Positions 9,171 through 18,309 are shown, numbered from the stretch's first letter. The stretch: DNA of 64,000 nucleotides from Moraxella nonliquefaciens (GCF_001679005.1 NZ_LXTW01000003.1:248930-312929), one strand, 5' to 3'. The notes: generated by a model not told the origin, from the sequence alone. Program-made: numbers and translations.

Positions 9171-11170
9171 GAGGGTTAAAGTTTAGCAATGTCAGACTGT
9201 CACACCTGTTACGCCATTGTGCGGTAGGTTCTATCGTGCGTACATCGCAGTTTTGCGTTACGGTCAAAGACATCAGTTATTGGACGCACAAAGATGGACG
9301 CCCATTTGGTCAGGAGATTTTGTATGTTGAACAAATCAAAAAATCCTTGGGCTTGACACAAAAGTTAAGACGTCCGCCTGTGGGCAAGATAGACAATGAA
9401 GGTGAGTTTGAACACGGCAGTGGCAATTATATTCCTGCTCAGGTATTTCCCAGCTGGTTTGTGTGCACAAAATGCAGGCAATTACAACAAAACAGTCATA
9501 AAAAAGACAGTGATGGACAACTTGACGGTTTTGACAAATTTGGCAAAGTATATGACAAACCCTCTTTGTTTTGTCATGAATTGCATTGCCATGGCGAGCT
9601 TGAACAGGTGTATCTGGTGCAAGTGGACAACCGTGGTTATCTGTATGATGTGCCTTGGTATCGCATTGCCCATCAGCACAGCAAACAAAAGTGCGATTGG
9701 CATGCTAACAAACTATACTGGCATGCCAGAGCAAATGGTCGCTATAAAGAAAACACGGTGATTTGTACGTGTGGGGCTTTAAATACATTTAGCTTTGGTG
9801 AACCAAGATATTTTCAAGGTCATGAGCAACCTTGGTTGCATGATGCGTGTTTTAAAGTTGATGATGGGCAACCAGATACAGCACAAGACAGCCATCAAGA
9901 CGCATTAAAACAACAGCCCACAGCCTACATCATGGAGGTTAATGACACACGGGTGTATACACCCATCACCAAAGAGGCACTGGTCATACCCCCAGAGTCT
10001 CGCATTGCTCGTGGTACGCTGGTTGATAGGTTGTATTGCCATGAGATGAAAGATGAGCTTTTAAGAGATGATATTGACTTTGATGAACAAAGAGCACTTA
10101 AAAATCGTCTAAAAGGTGAATTTGATTGTGATACCACATCCTTAGAGGAGGCGATTAAATCGTTGCGTGAGGGTTATCCCAACTTTGATGGGGAGTTTCA
10201 ACAAAAGCCATTACATGAGTTGGAGTATGAGGCTCTAACAACACACAAAGATTTTGATGATGAGGAAGATTTTGTTACCCATCATGTCAGTGATGAGTTC
10301 CATCATACCTTGCAAAGCATGAATCAAGATGAATTTATCAGACTTGACAGACTCATTGATAAAGTTGTGGCGGTGAGTAAACTCAAAGAGATTTTGGTGT
10401 TCAAGGGCTTTACTCGTGGTGGCGACTTATCATCAGATGAGATTCAAACAAGTGTAAAGAAAAGTACCAACAGCATAGAATCTGACAACCACAGTCCAAG
10501 TACTGTCCATCAAAAGGACAAAAACGATAGAATCATACCGCCTGATGTGATGGGTGTTAGTGATTGGTTACCTGCTTTGGAGCTCTATGGTGAAGGGATT
10601 TTTATCAGTTTTGATGAACGCATCATTAGGCAGTGGCAACAAGATGAGCGAATCCAAAAACGAGCAGATGTTTTTGCTAAGCGACTGTTGGGCAGTATTC
10701 ATGCTTATACACTAAATCAAAAAGAGATGGTGGTCAATGCCAGATTTTTATTTTTGCACGCATTTTCACACTTATTCATCAAAGAACTTGAAAATCTGGC
10801 AGGTTACCCAGCTGCATCATTAAAAGAGAAAATTTACAGCAGCAGCAACCCTGATAATCCCATGGCAGGCGTGTTGATTTATACAGCAGTTGCAGATGTA
10901 GATGGCACACTTGGTGGATTGGTTGAGTTGTCTGAACCTAAAAGTATGATACAGATATTAACTCGTGTCTTTGAGCGTGTTTGGTGGTGCTCACTAGATC
11001 CTGTGTGTGGCAGTCATGGTGGGCAAGGGCCGGCACTGCTAAACATGGCGGCGTGCCATTGTTGCCTATTGTTACCCGAGACAAGCTGTATGTGTGGCAA
11101 TGTGCTGTTAGACCGTGTTATGATAAAAGGTAATGAACGCACACCGTCTATTTTTGATTTTATTAAATAA
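9167..11170 (+). CDS. DrmB-like DUF1998 protein
   Basis: A 667-residue partner of the preceding helicase, starting inside its stop codon. The C-terminal DUF1998 domain is recognisable. A helical block HAFSHLFIKELENLAGYPAA is followed by GVLIYTAVADVDGTLGGL and then a cysteine-rich segment. In that segment (residues about 606-645) WWCSLDPVCG, CHCCLLL and SCMCGN supply at least seven cysteines, probably a metal site. An N-terminal CTKC (about residues 99-102) and a further C-x-C near residue 200 suggest a second zinc site. DUF1998 proteins travel with large helicases in DISARM, Druantia and Dpd-type clusters. DrmB is the best fit because of adjacency to a DrmA-like gene. The middle region is acidic and unassigned. 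Confidence 0.75.
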   Translation: MRGLKFSNVRLSHLLRHCAVGSIVRTSQFCVTVKDISYWTHKDGRPFGQEILYVEQIKKSLGLTQKLRRPPVGKIDNEGEFEHGSGNYIPAQVFPSWFVCTKCRQLQQNSHKKDSDGQLDGFDKFGKVYDKPSLFCHELHCHGELEQVYLVQVDNRGYLYDVPWYRIAHQHSKQKCDWHANKLYWHARANGRYKENTVICTCGALNTFSFGEPRYFQGHEQPWLHDACFKVDDGQPDTAQDSHQDALKQQPTAYIMEVNDTRVYTPITKEALVIPPESRIARGTLVDRLYCHEMKDELLRDDIDFDEQRALKNRLKGEFDCDTTSLEEAIKSLREGYPNFDGEFQQKPLHELEYEALTTHKDFDDEEDFVTHHVSDEFHHTLQSMNQDEFIRLDRLIDKVVAVSKLKEILVFKGFTRGGDLSSDEIQTSVKKSTNSIESDNHSPSTVHQKDKNDRIIPPDVMGVSDWLPALELYGEGIFISFDERIIRQWQQDERIQKRADVFAKRLLGSIHAYTLNQKEMVVNARFLFLHAFSHLFIKELENLAGYPAASLKEKIYSSSNPDNPMAGVLIYTAVADVDGTLGGLVELSEPKSMIQILTRVFERVWWCSLDPVCGSHGGQGPALLNMAACHCCLLLPETSCMCGNVLLDRVMIKGNERTPSIFDFIK

Positions 11171-11179
11171 GGAGATTTT

Positions 11180-12403
11180 ATGGATAAGTCCAGACGATTT
11201 GGTCTGCCCAATATTGAGGATTTGACCAAAAACCAAGAGAAAATCATGGCATTGCCAAATGAAGGTCGGTATTTGATTGCAGGCGGGCCAGGTACAGGTA
11301 AATCTGTGGTGGCATTGTTTCGTATCAAAAGGCTACAACGTGAACAAAAGATGTATCATTGTTTGGTATACAACAAATTGCTCAATGAGTCAAATCAACA
11401 ACTTGCAGATGCTCATGATACGGCGACGACACAAATTCATCTTGCTACTTATCTTGATTGGTTTAATAACCAAATTTATAAAAAAATATTTCATAAAACA
11501 GTTCCTAGAATAAATATCACAGAAAATTATATTGATAATGATTGGGATAATATCATTTTAAACATCAAGCAGTATAAAAATAATCCTGATAAGACATTAC
11601 CTGATTTTAGCAATTATTATTTGGTGATTGACGAAGGGCAGGACATGGCAAAGGGTTTTTATGAATCTTTGTTACTAATTGGGTTTAAGAATATTTTTGT
11701 GGTTGCTGATCAAAATCAGCGTATTGGAGAAAATAATAGTAGCCTAGAAGATATTTGCTGTATTCTTAATTTGGATGAAGATGAAGAAGTATTTGATTTA
11801 ACAGACAATCATAGAAATACTCATGCCATTGCCATGTTATGTCAGCAGTTTTATACAGGCGGTAGCGTATTACCTGATTTGCTATCATCAACGATGAATG
11901 AAGAGGCTCCTATTTTATATTACTATGATGAAAATAACTTTGGTGTACTTATTAATCGTATTTTTTTAACCGCCATAAATAAGCCAAAAGAATTAATCGG
12001 TATTATTGCTCCAAATAATGCCATTTGTCAGAGATATTTTAATGAATTACAGCAAAGAAACAGCGAGGGTAATATAAACATTATTTTTAGAAATTCTCAA
12101 AATGAAAATAATATTAATTTTGGTGAAGGAGGTATTGTTATCATTAATCATCAAGCATGCAAAGGGTTGGAATTTGATACCGTATTTTTAGCCGATATCA
12201 ATCATTTGCGAACAAAAAAAGAAGATATTGATGGCTTAAAAAAGAAACTGTATGTCATGACATCACGAGCGAAGAAAAAACTTATCTTGCTATCAAGTGC
12301 TCAAAAAAATCATGTCAATAATAACTGGATAAGTGCTTTGGATTTAATGCCAACCCATAAAAATGAACTGGGTAATGTTATTTTAAAAACAGAAGTACTA
12401 TAA
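11180..12403 (+). CDS. Compact SF1 (UvrD-like/DUF2075-like) helicase or ATPase
   Basis: A 407-residue P-loop protein. Visible motifs are a Q-motif-like Gln19, Walker A G-G-P-G-T-G-K-S at 35-42, Walker B with its Gln, D-E-G-Q-D at 151-155, and VADQNQRI after it. Late in the protein come INHQACKGLEFDTVFLAD (SF1 motif V region) and YVMTSRAKKKLILL (motif VI). It lacks the large 1B/2B insertions of full UvrD helicases, so it is closer to the small DUF2075-type ATPases found next to nucleases. An AAGGAG site overlaps the drmB-like stop codon, ten bases before the ATG, implying one operon. From this gene onward the DNA is visibly more A/T-rich than in the two drm genes. Confidence 0.75.
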   Translation: MDKSRRFGLPNIEDLTKNQEKIMALPNEGRYLIAGGPGTGKSVVALFRIKRLQREQKMYHCLVYNKLLNESNQQLADAHDTATTQIHLATYLDWFNNQIYKKIFHKTVPRINITENYIDNDWDNIILNIKQYKNNPDKTLPDFSNYYLVIDEGQDMAKGFYESLLLIGFKNIFVVADQNQRIGENNSSLEDICCILNLDEDEEVFDLTDNHRNTHAIAMLCQQFYTGGSVLPDLLSSTMNEEAPILYYYDENNFGVLINRIFLTAINKPKELIGIIAPNNAICQRYFNELQQRNSEGNINIIFRNSQNENNINFGEGGIVIINHQACKGLEFDTVFLADINHLRTKKEDIDGLKKKLYVMTSRAKKKLILLSSAQKNHVNNNWISALDLMPTHKNELGNVILKTEVL

Positions 12404-12432
12404 AGCAACTTTTATTTTTAAAGGAGAACATC

Positions 12433-14007
12433 ATGCAGACTAATACAAAAACAACAAAAAAACCAGTTACGTGGCATATTGCAACTAATCATCTTAATTT
12501 GGCATACATGACATCCATTGGTATGGTGCCACCCATTAGTTTTTTGGGAAATAAATATTATCATGATTGCCTAGCTTGGTTTGGTGATTATATTCCATTG
12601 TTTAATACAGTTCCACAAAATATTCATGAATATAATATTGATGAAGATAAACGAATTTTAAAACCTTGTGTATTAACTTTAAAAAAAGATTTTACTGATG
12701 ATTTGGATAAAAGACAAATCAAAGAGTTGCCAGCTTTTGTTAACGGTTCTTGGCAAATGATAGACATTCATGTAGATGGATTTCATGGTGTGGACGTGCT
12801 ATTAGTTCCTGCTCCGATTTCTTTATCTGACATTGAGCATGTAACATTTAAAAATATTAATGATGAAAGTATATTTTTGGAGCGTTTATCAAACAGTGCC
12901 AATTCTTTAACATTACCAATAAAAAAAGCCAATGAAAGGTTGTTTGATAAAAAAAATACTCATGACATTAAAATGTATCAAAATTTAGGGTTGCTTGGTG
13001 AGTTACCATTAATTAATTCTTTAAACCAAAATGAAGCAAATGCCATTACCGCTATTATCAATCATCTGATGATATTATCTAATACCAATAAAAAAGCAGG
13101 TCAATTATTAAATTATATTCAATATGGTAAAAACCATTTTGATTTGGATGATAAAAAAGAAGATGAACTGCTAAAAGATATCGGTGATTGGGTCAGGAGT
13201 TCAGGGCAGTACCAAACCATGTCCAATACTATTGGACAAGTGTTATTGGAACTTATCAAATCCTTAATTGCCTACAAAGATAACAGTGAATTTTCCAGTG
13301 CAAAAGATATTATTTTATATACCTTGGCTAAAATATCAAGCAATGAGCAGAGTTTGTCTTTTGTTGAGGACATGAGAGAGCATTTGCGTTTTTCCAATGA
13401 ATCTACCGACGATTTATTAAAAAAATATCCAAAACCATTGCAACGTTCGGTGATTTTATTTATCAGTCGTGATGATGTATTAGAACTTTGGCAAAAAATC
13501 GGTATTTACGAAGACAACCTTAGTGAGTTAGATATGTTGCTTGCAAGTTTATTGTTTGCTGTGGCAACAGGCTGGCAAGGACTGCCCAAAGAATTTAAAT
13601 GCTATGCTAATAAACAAAATTACAGTCAAAAGTTATTTACGCAGTTGGTACAAAATATAACGATTATTTCAGGACTAACCAATGTTCAAGAAATAAAAAC
13701 ACCATTATCTAATATTTGGTTTGGTGATTTTAGTGCATTAACAAAACAATTATTGTTACATATTAATGAGCATGAAAATTTAGATTTTGTCACTTATGAA
13801 ATTATATTACCAGAGAATATTGAATTGTCTGCCAAAAGAGATAAGGTCATCATAAAAACATTAGGCAAAAAACCAAAAATTAATCATACAATTGATGAAA
13901 AAGGTTTTTTGGAATATTTTAGACAAATGAGATGGTTTGACTTTGATAAAGACCAACAATTACAAACAATCATCAAGAAGATTGAAAAAACGGCTAAACA
14001 ATCATGA
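12433..14007 (+). CDS. Unrecognised 524-residue protein inside the drmAB-like operon
   Basis: I do not recognise this family. The protein is soluble, with no signal peptide or membrane span. The first 150 residues contain aromatic-rich blocks (TWHIATNHLNLAYMTSIGMV, then HDCLAWFGDYIPLF) and a beta-rich stretch MIDIHVDGFHGVDVLLVPAP. Residues 170-350 are strongly helical and Asn/Lys/Glu-rich. A hydrophobic block LDMLLASLLFAVATGWQGLP lies near residue 360, and the C-terminus is Lys-rich. No nuclease, ATPase or methylase motif is visible. A GGAG site precedes the ATG, and the last codon overlaps the nuclease gene by ATGA, so it is translated with it. Its conserved position between helicase and nuclease would make it a structural or sensor subunit, but that is inference. 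Confidence 0.6.
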   Translation: MQTNTKTTKKPVTWHIATNHLNLAYMTSIGMVPPISFLGNKYYHDCLAWFGDYIPLFNTVPQNIHEYNIDEDKRILKPCVLTLKKDFTDDLDKRQIKELPAFVNGSWQMIDIHVDGFHGVDVLLVPAPISLSDIEHVTFKNINDESIFLERLSNSANSLTLPIKKANERLFDKKNTHDIKMYQNLGLLGELPLINSLNQNEANAITAIINHLMILSNTNKKAGQLLNYIQYGKNHFDLDDKKEDELLKDIGDWVRSSGQYQTMSNTIGQVLLELIKSLIAYKDNSEFSSAKDIILYTLAKISSNEQSLSFVEDMREHLRFSNESTDDLLKKYPKPLQRSVILFISRDDVLELWQKIGIYEDNLSELDMLLASLLFAVATGWQGLPKEFKCYANKQNYSQKLFTQLVQNITIISGLTNVQEIKTPLSNIWFGDFSALTKQLLLHINEHENLDFVTYEIILPENIELSAKRDKVIIKTLGKKPKINHTIDEKGFLEYFRQMRWFDFDKDQQLQTIIKKIEKTAKQS

Positions 14008-15110
14008 AAATGATTCCCCCCATGCTGTATCATACAGACAGCAAAGCAGAGCAAATAATATTTAATCACTTAAAGCAAAGTTTTGTGAATAAAAACCAAT
14101 ATGTTGCCATGCACTCTGTAAAACTGTGCCATCATTCAAAAAAACGCTTTGCAGAGATTGATTTTTTACTTTGTACCAATGATGGCTTATTTGTATTGGA
14201 AATTAAGGGAGGGCAGGTAAGCTGTCAAAATGGAATTTGGTATTATCAAGATAAAATGGGTCATGTTAATACAGGTGGTTCACCATTTCATCAAGCAGAT
14301 ACTGCCATGCAGGCATTAAGACAGTCTTTGTTAGAAAAATTTGGCAAAACATGGGTGAGTAGAATTTGTTTTGGTTATGGTGTGATATTGACAGACAGCC
14401 GTTTGCCAAATGATGTAATTGATACTTTGGAATACCAAAAGCCCATACTGTGTCATGGTGGTGAGTATCAATTTTTGCAAAACTGGCTTTTAGGTCTTTT
14501 TGATTATTGGCAAGAACGTAATAAAGCAATCATGCCCATGGTAGGTATGATAAGCGATGAAATGTTATGTGATATCATTCAATACATTAGACCTAATTTT
14601 ATGGCTATTGATGACATTTTGGATGATACTAACTTTGACAATATCATCTCTAATAAGATTGATGGTGATATTAATACCGTAAATGAAAAAAATGACACGT
14701 ATAAAATAAAAATAAATACCACATTAGAGATAATTAACAATCAAACATCATGCCACATATCAAATATATCAATCAATGAATTTTTAAAACAATGCCTAAC
14801 AAAATTTTATGAAAAAAAAGTGGATAAAGATTATATATTGGCAAAAGATATCACCATTATTACAGATGATAAACAAAAATATGATGAGATAAAAGAGATG
14901 ATAAAAAATGAAGGCAGACTTGTTAAAACATCCGATGGTTATTCATTTAAACGCAGACAAGCGAATGAACTTACACTTATGATGATACAGGACTTAGCTG
15001 TCATACATAATAAAATATTAATCGCAATTATTGAAAAAAGCAGTCCACAAAACTGGCAAAAACTCATTGAACAAAAGGCGAAACATACTGCACAGGTGTT
15101 TTACTATTAG
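14004..15110 (+). CDS. NERD-domain nuclease-like protein
   Basis: A 368-residue protein whose N-terminal 130 residues form a nuclease-related domain (NERD). After a helix with Glu16, the fold shows Asp53 in AEIDFLL, and Glu66-x-Lys68 in LEIKGG, the D...ExK set of PD-(D/E)xK nucleases. WYYQDK and PFHQADTAMQALR follow, as usual in NERD. The C-terminal 200 residues are Ile/Asn/Lys-rich and unassigned. It could replace the phospholipase-D protein DrmC as the effector nuclease of the cluster, though DrmC itself is dispensable in at least some DISARM systems. It starts within the stop codon of the previous gene and ends the island. DNA composition is A/T-rich. Confidence 0.72.
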   Translation: MKMIPPMLYHTDSKAEQIIFNHLKQSFVNKNQYVAMHSVKLCHHSKKRFAEIDFLLCTNDGLFVLEIKGGQVSCQNGIWYYQDKMGHVNTGGSPFHQADTAMQALRQSLLEKFGKTWVSRICFGYGVILTDSRLPNDVIDTLEYQKPILCHGGEYQFLQNWLLGLFDYWQERNKAIMPMVGMISDEMLCDIIQYIRPNFMAIDDILDDTNFDNIISNKIDGDINTVNEKNDTYKIKINTTLEIINNQTSCHISNISINEFLKQCLTKFYEKKVDKDYILAKDITIITDDKQKYDEIKEMIKNEGRLVKTSDGYSFKRRQANELTLMMIQDLAVIHNKILIAIIEKSSPQNWQKLIEQKAKHTAQVFYY

Positions 15111-15114
15111 TCTT

Positions 15115-15142
15115 TATACAGCTGATAAAATCATGCTATAAT
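15115..15142 (+). promoter_or_regulatory. Promoter of tkt, which decides its start codon
   Basis: A perfect -10 TATAAT (15137-15142) is preceded, 16 bases upstream, by a weak -35 TATACA (15115-15120). An in-frame ATG directly follows the -10 at 15143. Transcription should begin near 15149, so that ATG would not be in the mRNA, and the next ATG at 15170 is the real start. Confidence 0.6.
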
Positions 15143-15169
15143 ATGCCAAATTTTTATCTGGAAAAAACC

Positions 15170-17170
15170 ATGCCAACCCCCCTAAACCAACGCCACAACG
15201 CCAACGCCATTCGCATTCTTGCCATGGATGCTGTCCAAAAAGCCAATTCAGGACATCCTGGGGCACCCATGGGCATGGCGGACATTGCCGAAGTTGTGTG
15301 GCGTGAATTTTTAAGCCATAACCCAAAAAATCCCAAATGGGCAAACCGAGACCGTTTTGTGTTATCAAATGGACACGGCTCCATGCTCCTTTATGCCTTG
15401 CTACATTTGTCAGGCTATGATTTGACCATTGATGACATTAAAAACTTTCGCCAATTACACGCCAAAACCGCAGGACACCCTGAATACGGTTATGTTGATG
15501 GCATTGAGACAACCACAGGGCCTTTGGGGCAGGGCATTGCCAATGCGGTGGGTTTTGCCTTGGCAGAAAAAACCTTGGCAGGGCAATTTAACAAACCTGA
15601 TAACGCCATCATTGACCATCATACCTACTGCTTTTTGGGAGATGGCTGCCTGATGGAAGGTGTGTCGCATGAGGCCTGTTCATTGGCTGGTACGCTAGGA
15701 CTTGGTAAACTCATCGTTTATTATGATGACAATGGCATCTCTATTGATGGTGAGGTGGAGGGTTGGTTTTCTGATGACACCGCCAAACGTTTTGAGAGCT
15801 ATCATTGGCAGGTGTTATGTGTGGATGGACACGATGATGAGCAAATCCGTGAAGCAACTGTGCAAGCCAAAGCCCAGACGGACAAACCAACGCTGATTAT
15901 CTGCAAAACCGTCATCGGTATGGGCAGTCCCAATAAGCAAGGTAAAGAAGCTAGCCACGGATCGCCACTTGGGGCAGATGAGATTGTACTGACCCGAGCG
16001 ACATTGGGCTGGGATAATGCCAATGCTTTTGAGATTTCTGATGAGATTTATAAAGCGTGGAATGCGTGTGATAAGGGCGAGTGTTTAGAGAATGACTGGA
16101 ATGCTCAGTTTGCTGATTATGAAACCAAATACCCCAATGAGGCTGATGAGCTTAAACGCAGACTGTCAGGTCAGTTACCACAAGATTTCTCTGCCAAAGC
16201 GGACGATTTTATCAAAGCCTGCCAAACCAAAGCAGAGAGCATCGCCACTCGTAAGGCAAGCCAAAATACCATCGCTGCATTTGCTCCATTGTTGCCTGAG
16301 ATTTTGGGGGGTTCGGCGGATTTGGCAGGTTCAAACTTGACTCTGTGGCATGGTGCTAAGAGTGTGCAAGCGTATACTGATGGCAACTATGTGCATTATG
16401 GTGTGCGTGAATTTGGCATGACCGCCATCGCCAATGGTGTGGCGTTGCATGGGGGTTTTATCCCTTATACCGCCACGTTTTTAATGTTTATGGAGTATGC
16501 TCGTAATGCACTGCGTATGTCATCGCTCATGAAACAACGTGTCATTAATGTCTATACCCATGACAGCATTGGTCTTGGTGAGGATGGACCTACTCATCAG
16601 CCTGTGGAGCAGATTGCAAGTCTACGCCAAACACCAAACCACTTCACATGGAGACCGTGTGATGCAGTAGAGACCGCTGTGGCGTGGAAGATGGCTCTAT
16701 ACACCACGAACGCTCCAACATCACTCATCCTATCTCGCCAAAACCTTGACCATCAAACTCGCACGGATGAACAAGTTGCCTTGATTGAAAAAGGGGCGTA
16801 TGTGCTTGCCAAAGAGCAAAGCGATTTACAAGCGATCATCATTGCCACAGGTTCAGAGGTGGCACTGGCAATACAAGCTCATAAAATCTTGACCGAACAG
16901 GGCGTGGGCGTGCGTGTGGTATCTATGCCGTGCGCTGAGATTTTTGTAAAACAAGACCGTGATTACATACAAAGCGTTTTGCCAAGCCATGTCCGTCATC
17001 GTGTGGCGGTAGAGGCGAGCATTGTTGATTATTGGTATAAATTTGTGGGACTTGATGGCAAGGTCATTGGTATGACGACTTTTGGTGAGTCTGCCCCTGC
17101 CAAAGACTTGTTTAACCATTTTGGCATTACTACTGATAAAGTCGTGCAAGCGGTTCAATCACTGATTTGA
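15170..17170 (+). CDS. tkt: Transketolase
   Basis: A thiamine-diphosphate enzyme moving two-carbon ketol units in the non-oxidative pentose phosphate pathway. It has 666 residues, the usual length. The N-terminal domain shows ANSGHPGAPMGMADIAEVVW and the ThDP motif GDGCLMEGVSHEA (GDG, about residues 155-167) ending at an Asn (YYDDNGISIDG). The pyrimidine domain carries the THDSIGLGEDGPTHQPVEQ signature, about residues 460-480, with the catalytic Glu upstream in GVREFGMTAIANG. The start at 15170 is preferred because the upstream ATG overlaps the promoter. It forms the right border of the accessory island and ends in a strong terminator. Confidence 0.97.
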   Translation: MPTPLNQRHNANAIRILAMDAVQKANSGHPGAPMGMADIAEVVWREFLSHNPKNPKWANRDRFVLSNGHGSMLLYALLHLSGYDLTIDDIKNFRQLHAKTAGHPEYGYVDGIETTTGPLGQGIANAVGFALAEKTLAGQFNKPDNAIIDHHTYCFLGDGCLMEGVSHEACSLAGTLGLGKLIVYYDDNGISIDGEVEGWFSDDTAKRFESYHWQVLCVDGHDDEQIREATVQAKAQTDKPTLIICKTVIGMGSPNKQGKEASHGSPLGADEIVLTRATLGWDNANAFEISDEIYKAWNACDKGECLENDWNAQFADYETKYPNEADELKRRLSGQLPQDFSAKADDFIKACQTKAESIATRKASQNTIAAFAPLLPEILGGSADLAGSNLTLWHGAKSVQAYTDGNYVHYGVREFGMTAIANGVALHGGFIPYTATFLMFMEYARNALRMSSLMKQRVINVYTHDSIGLGEDGPTHQPVEQIASLRQTPNHFTWRPCDAVETAVAWKMALYTTNAPTSLILSRQNLDHQTRTDEQVALIEKGAYVLAKEQSDLQAIIIATGSEVALAIQAHKILTEQGVGVRVVSMPCAEIFVKQDRDYIQSVLPSHVRHRVAVEASIVDYWYKFVGLDGKVIGMTTFGESAPAKDLFNHFGITTDKVVQAVQSLI

Positions 17171-17189
17171 TGATAGATAAGCACAAATA

Positions 17190-17221
17190 AAATACAAGCC
17201 ATATAAGGCTTGTATTTTTTT
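17190..17221 (+). terminator. Rho-independent terminator after tkt
   Basis: A perfect 11-bp stem, AAATACAAGCC (17190-17200) with GGCTTGTATTT (17207-17217), has a six-base loop and a T-run. It is symmetric enough to serve the convergent degV gene as well. Confidence 0.85.
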
Positions 17222-17277
17222 GGATTTTAAGATTGGGCTGACAATGCTTAATTTGCCATCCATCTGTTATTTTGTCA

Positions 17278-18156
17278 TCAGCTTAGATATTGAAATACTC
17301 TGGGTATGTTGCCATAATACACACCCAAGCCCACACCTGTTGGCCCATGGTTGGCGAGTGCAACGGTAGATATGGGAATGACAGGAATGTTATAAAGTCC
17401 ATATTCATTTGCCAAGAGCCTTTTAAATTCATGCGTATGTAGTCCGATGGATGTGTCTACCATATAAATAAAGGCATTTCGGTTGGCAATTTGTTCTATG
17501 ATGATGTCCGTCATGTGATGCATCACCCGTTCAAATTTACGCACTTTTTCTTTTACCACAACATAGCCATCATCATCAATCCATAAGATGGGTTTTATAT
17601 TAAGCAAATTGGCAAAAAATCCAGCAGGGGCGGAGAGTCGCTTTCTTTGTATTAAAATGCTCAGGTCGGACAGACTCATGATGAATGTATTGTTTGCTCG
17701 CAGTGTGTTTAAGTACTTGATGATGTCAAGCATGGATTTGCCTTCTTGCATCATCAGGTTTGCCTCAAATGCCAATGCCCCCTCGTTGATATTGATGGTT
17801 TTGGTGTCATACAGATAAATGTTCATCTTGCCGACGTATTTGGGGATGACTTTTGAGAAATTTTCATGGGCTTGACTAAGCACCGAAGCGGCGGTACAAA
17901 TTAGCACTTCTTGATACTCTGATTGATACAGTTCATCAAAAATCCTCTCAATCTCTTGGCAGGTGGGTGCTGTTGAATGAACGTCCAAATGTGGGTTGTC
18001 ATAGAGCATTTGACTTAGGCGGGCGGTATCAATCTCCTTACTGTCTAAAAAATGCTTTCCATTAACCATAATATGAAGTGGCACCAGATAAATGCCGTGT
18101 CGTGCCGATAAATGTCCAATACAGGATGTTGAGGTGCTAAGAACGATACGTTTCAT
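17278..18156 (-). CDS. DegV family fatty-acid-binding protein (full length)
   Basis: A 292-residue DegV protein. The family binds a fatty acid between two alpha/beta domains, and Gram-positive FakB members feed it to a fatty-acid kinase. Visible elements are the N-terminal RIVLSTSTSC strand-loop and HSTAPTCQEI (the ligand-binding Ser/Thr loop, about residue 60). The Gly-rich C-terminal NHGPTGVGLGVYYG matches the family hallmark H-x-G-P-G-x-x-G. An ATG 21 bases upstream exists, but an AAAGGA ribosome site lies between them, so the start at 18156 is chosen. No kinase partner (FakA) is nearby. A degraded paralogue follows upstream on the same strand. Confidence 0.85.
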   Translation of the reverse strand: MKRIVLSTSTSCIGHLSARHGIYLVPLHIMVNGKHFLDSKEIDTARLSQMLYDNPHLDVHSTAPTCQEIERIFDELYQSEYQEVLICTAASVLSQAHENFSKVIPKYVGKMNIYLYDTKTININEGALAFEANLMMQEGKSMLDIIKYLNTLRANNTFIMSLSDLSILIQRKRLSAPAGFFANLLNIKPILWIDDDGYVVVKEKVRKFERVMHHMTDIIIEQIANRNAFIYMVDTSIGLHTHEFKRLLANEYGLYNIPVIPISTVALANHGPTGVGLGVYYGNIPRVFQYLS

Positions 18157-18186
18157 GGTTGTTCCTTTGTTTGTCATGGTTTTATT

Positions 18187-18204
18187 GGGGCGTGCCTGCC
18201 CTTT
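18187..18204. repeat. Copy of the dispersed GGGCGTGCCTGCC motif
   Basis: The sequence GGGGCGTGCCTGCCCTTT lies just upstream of the full-length degV gene. Close variants occur at 23107-23126, 23158-23179 (inverted) and 28453-28474, always between genes. It is described further under the findings. Confidence 0.6.
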
Positions 18205-18309
18205 ATAATATGACCATTCAACACATTCTAAGAATGATTGACCTGATAAATGGTAATATTTGGTGGTTTAAATCAAAATCCGTTTTATGTTTGGACATAT
18301 TCTACTCAT

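Noticed and set aside
12433..12560. ADP-ribosyltransferase (DarT-like) reading of the N-terminus of the 524-residue protein
   Set aside because: The T-x-H-I ... L-x-x-x-x-S-I-G-M-V pattern is suggestive, but no further ART motif follows, so this is not supported.
5865..15110. Calling the island a standard class 1 or class 2 DISARM system
   Set aside because: No DrmMI/DrmMII methylase, DrmC (PLD), DrmD (SNF2) or DrmE was found, so only the core pair supports the name.
5778..15136. Prophage or integrative element around the drmAB-like cluster
   Set aside because: No integrase, attachment repeat, or phage structural gene was seen; serS and tkt are directly adjacent on either side.
15143..15169. 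Upstream ATG of transketolase
   Set aside because: It follows the -10 hexamer directly and would precede the transcription start.
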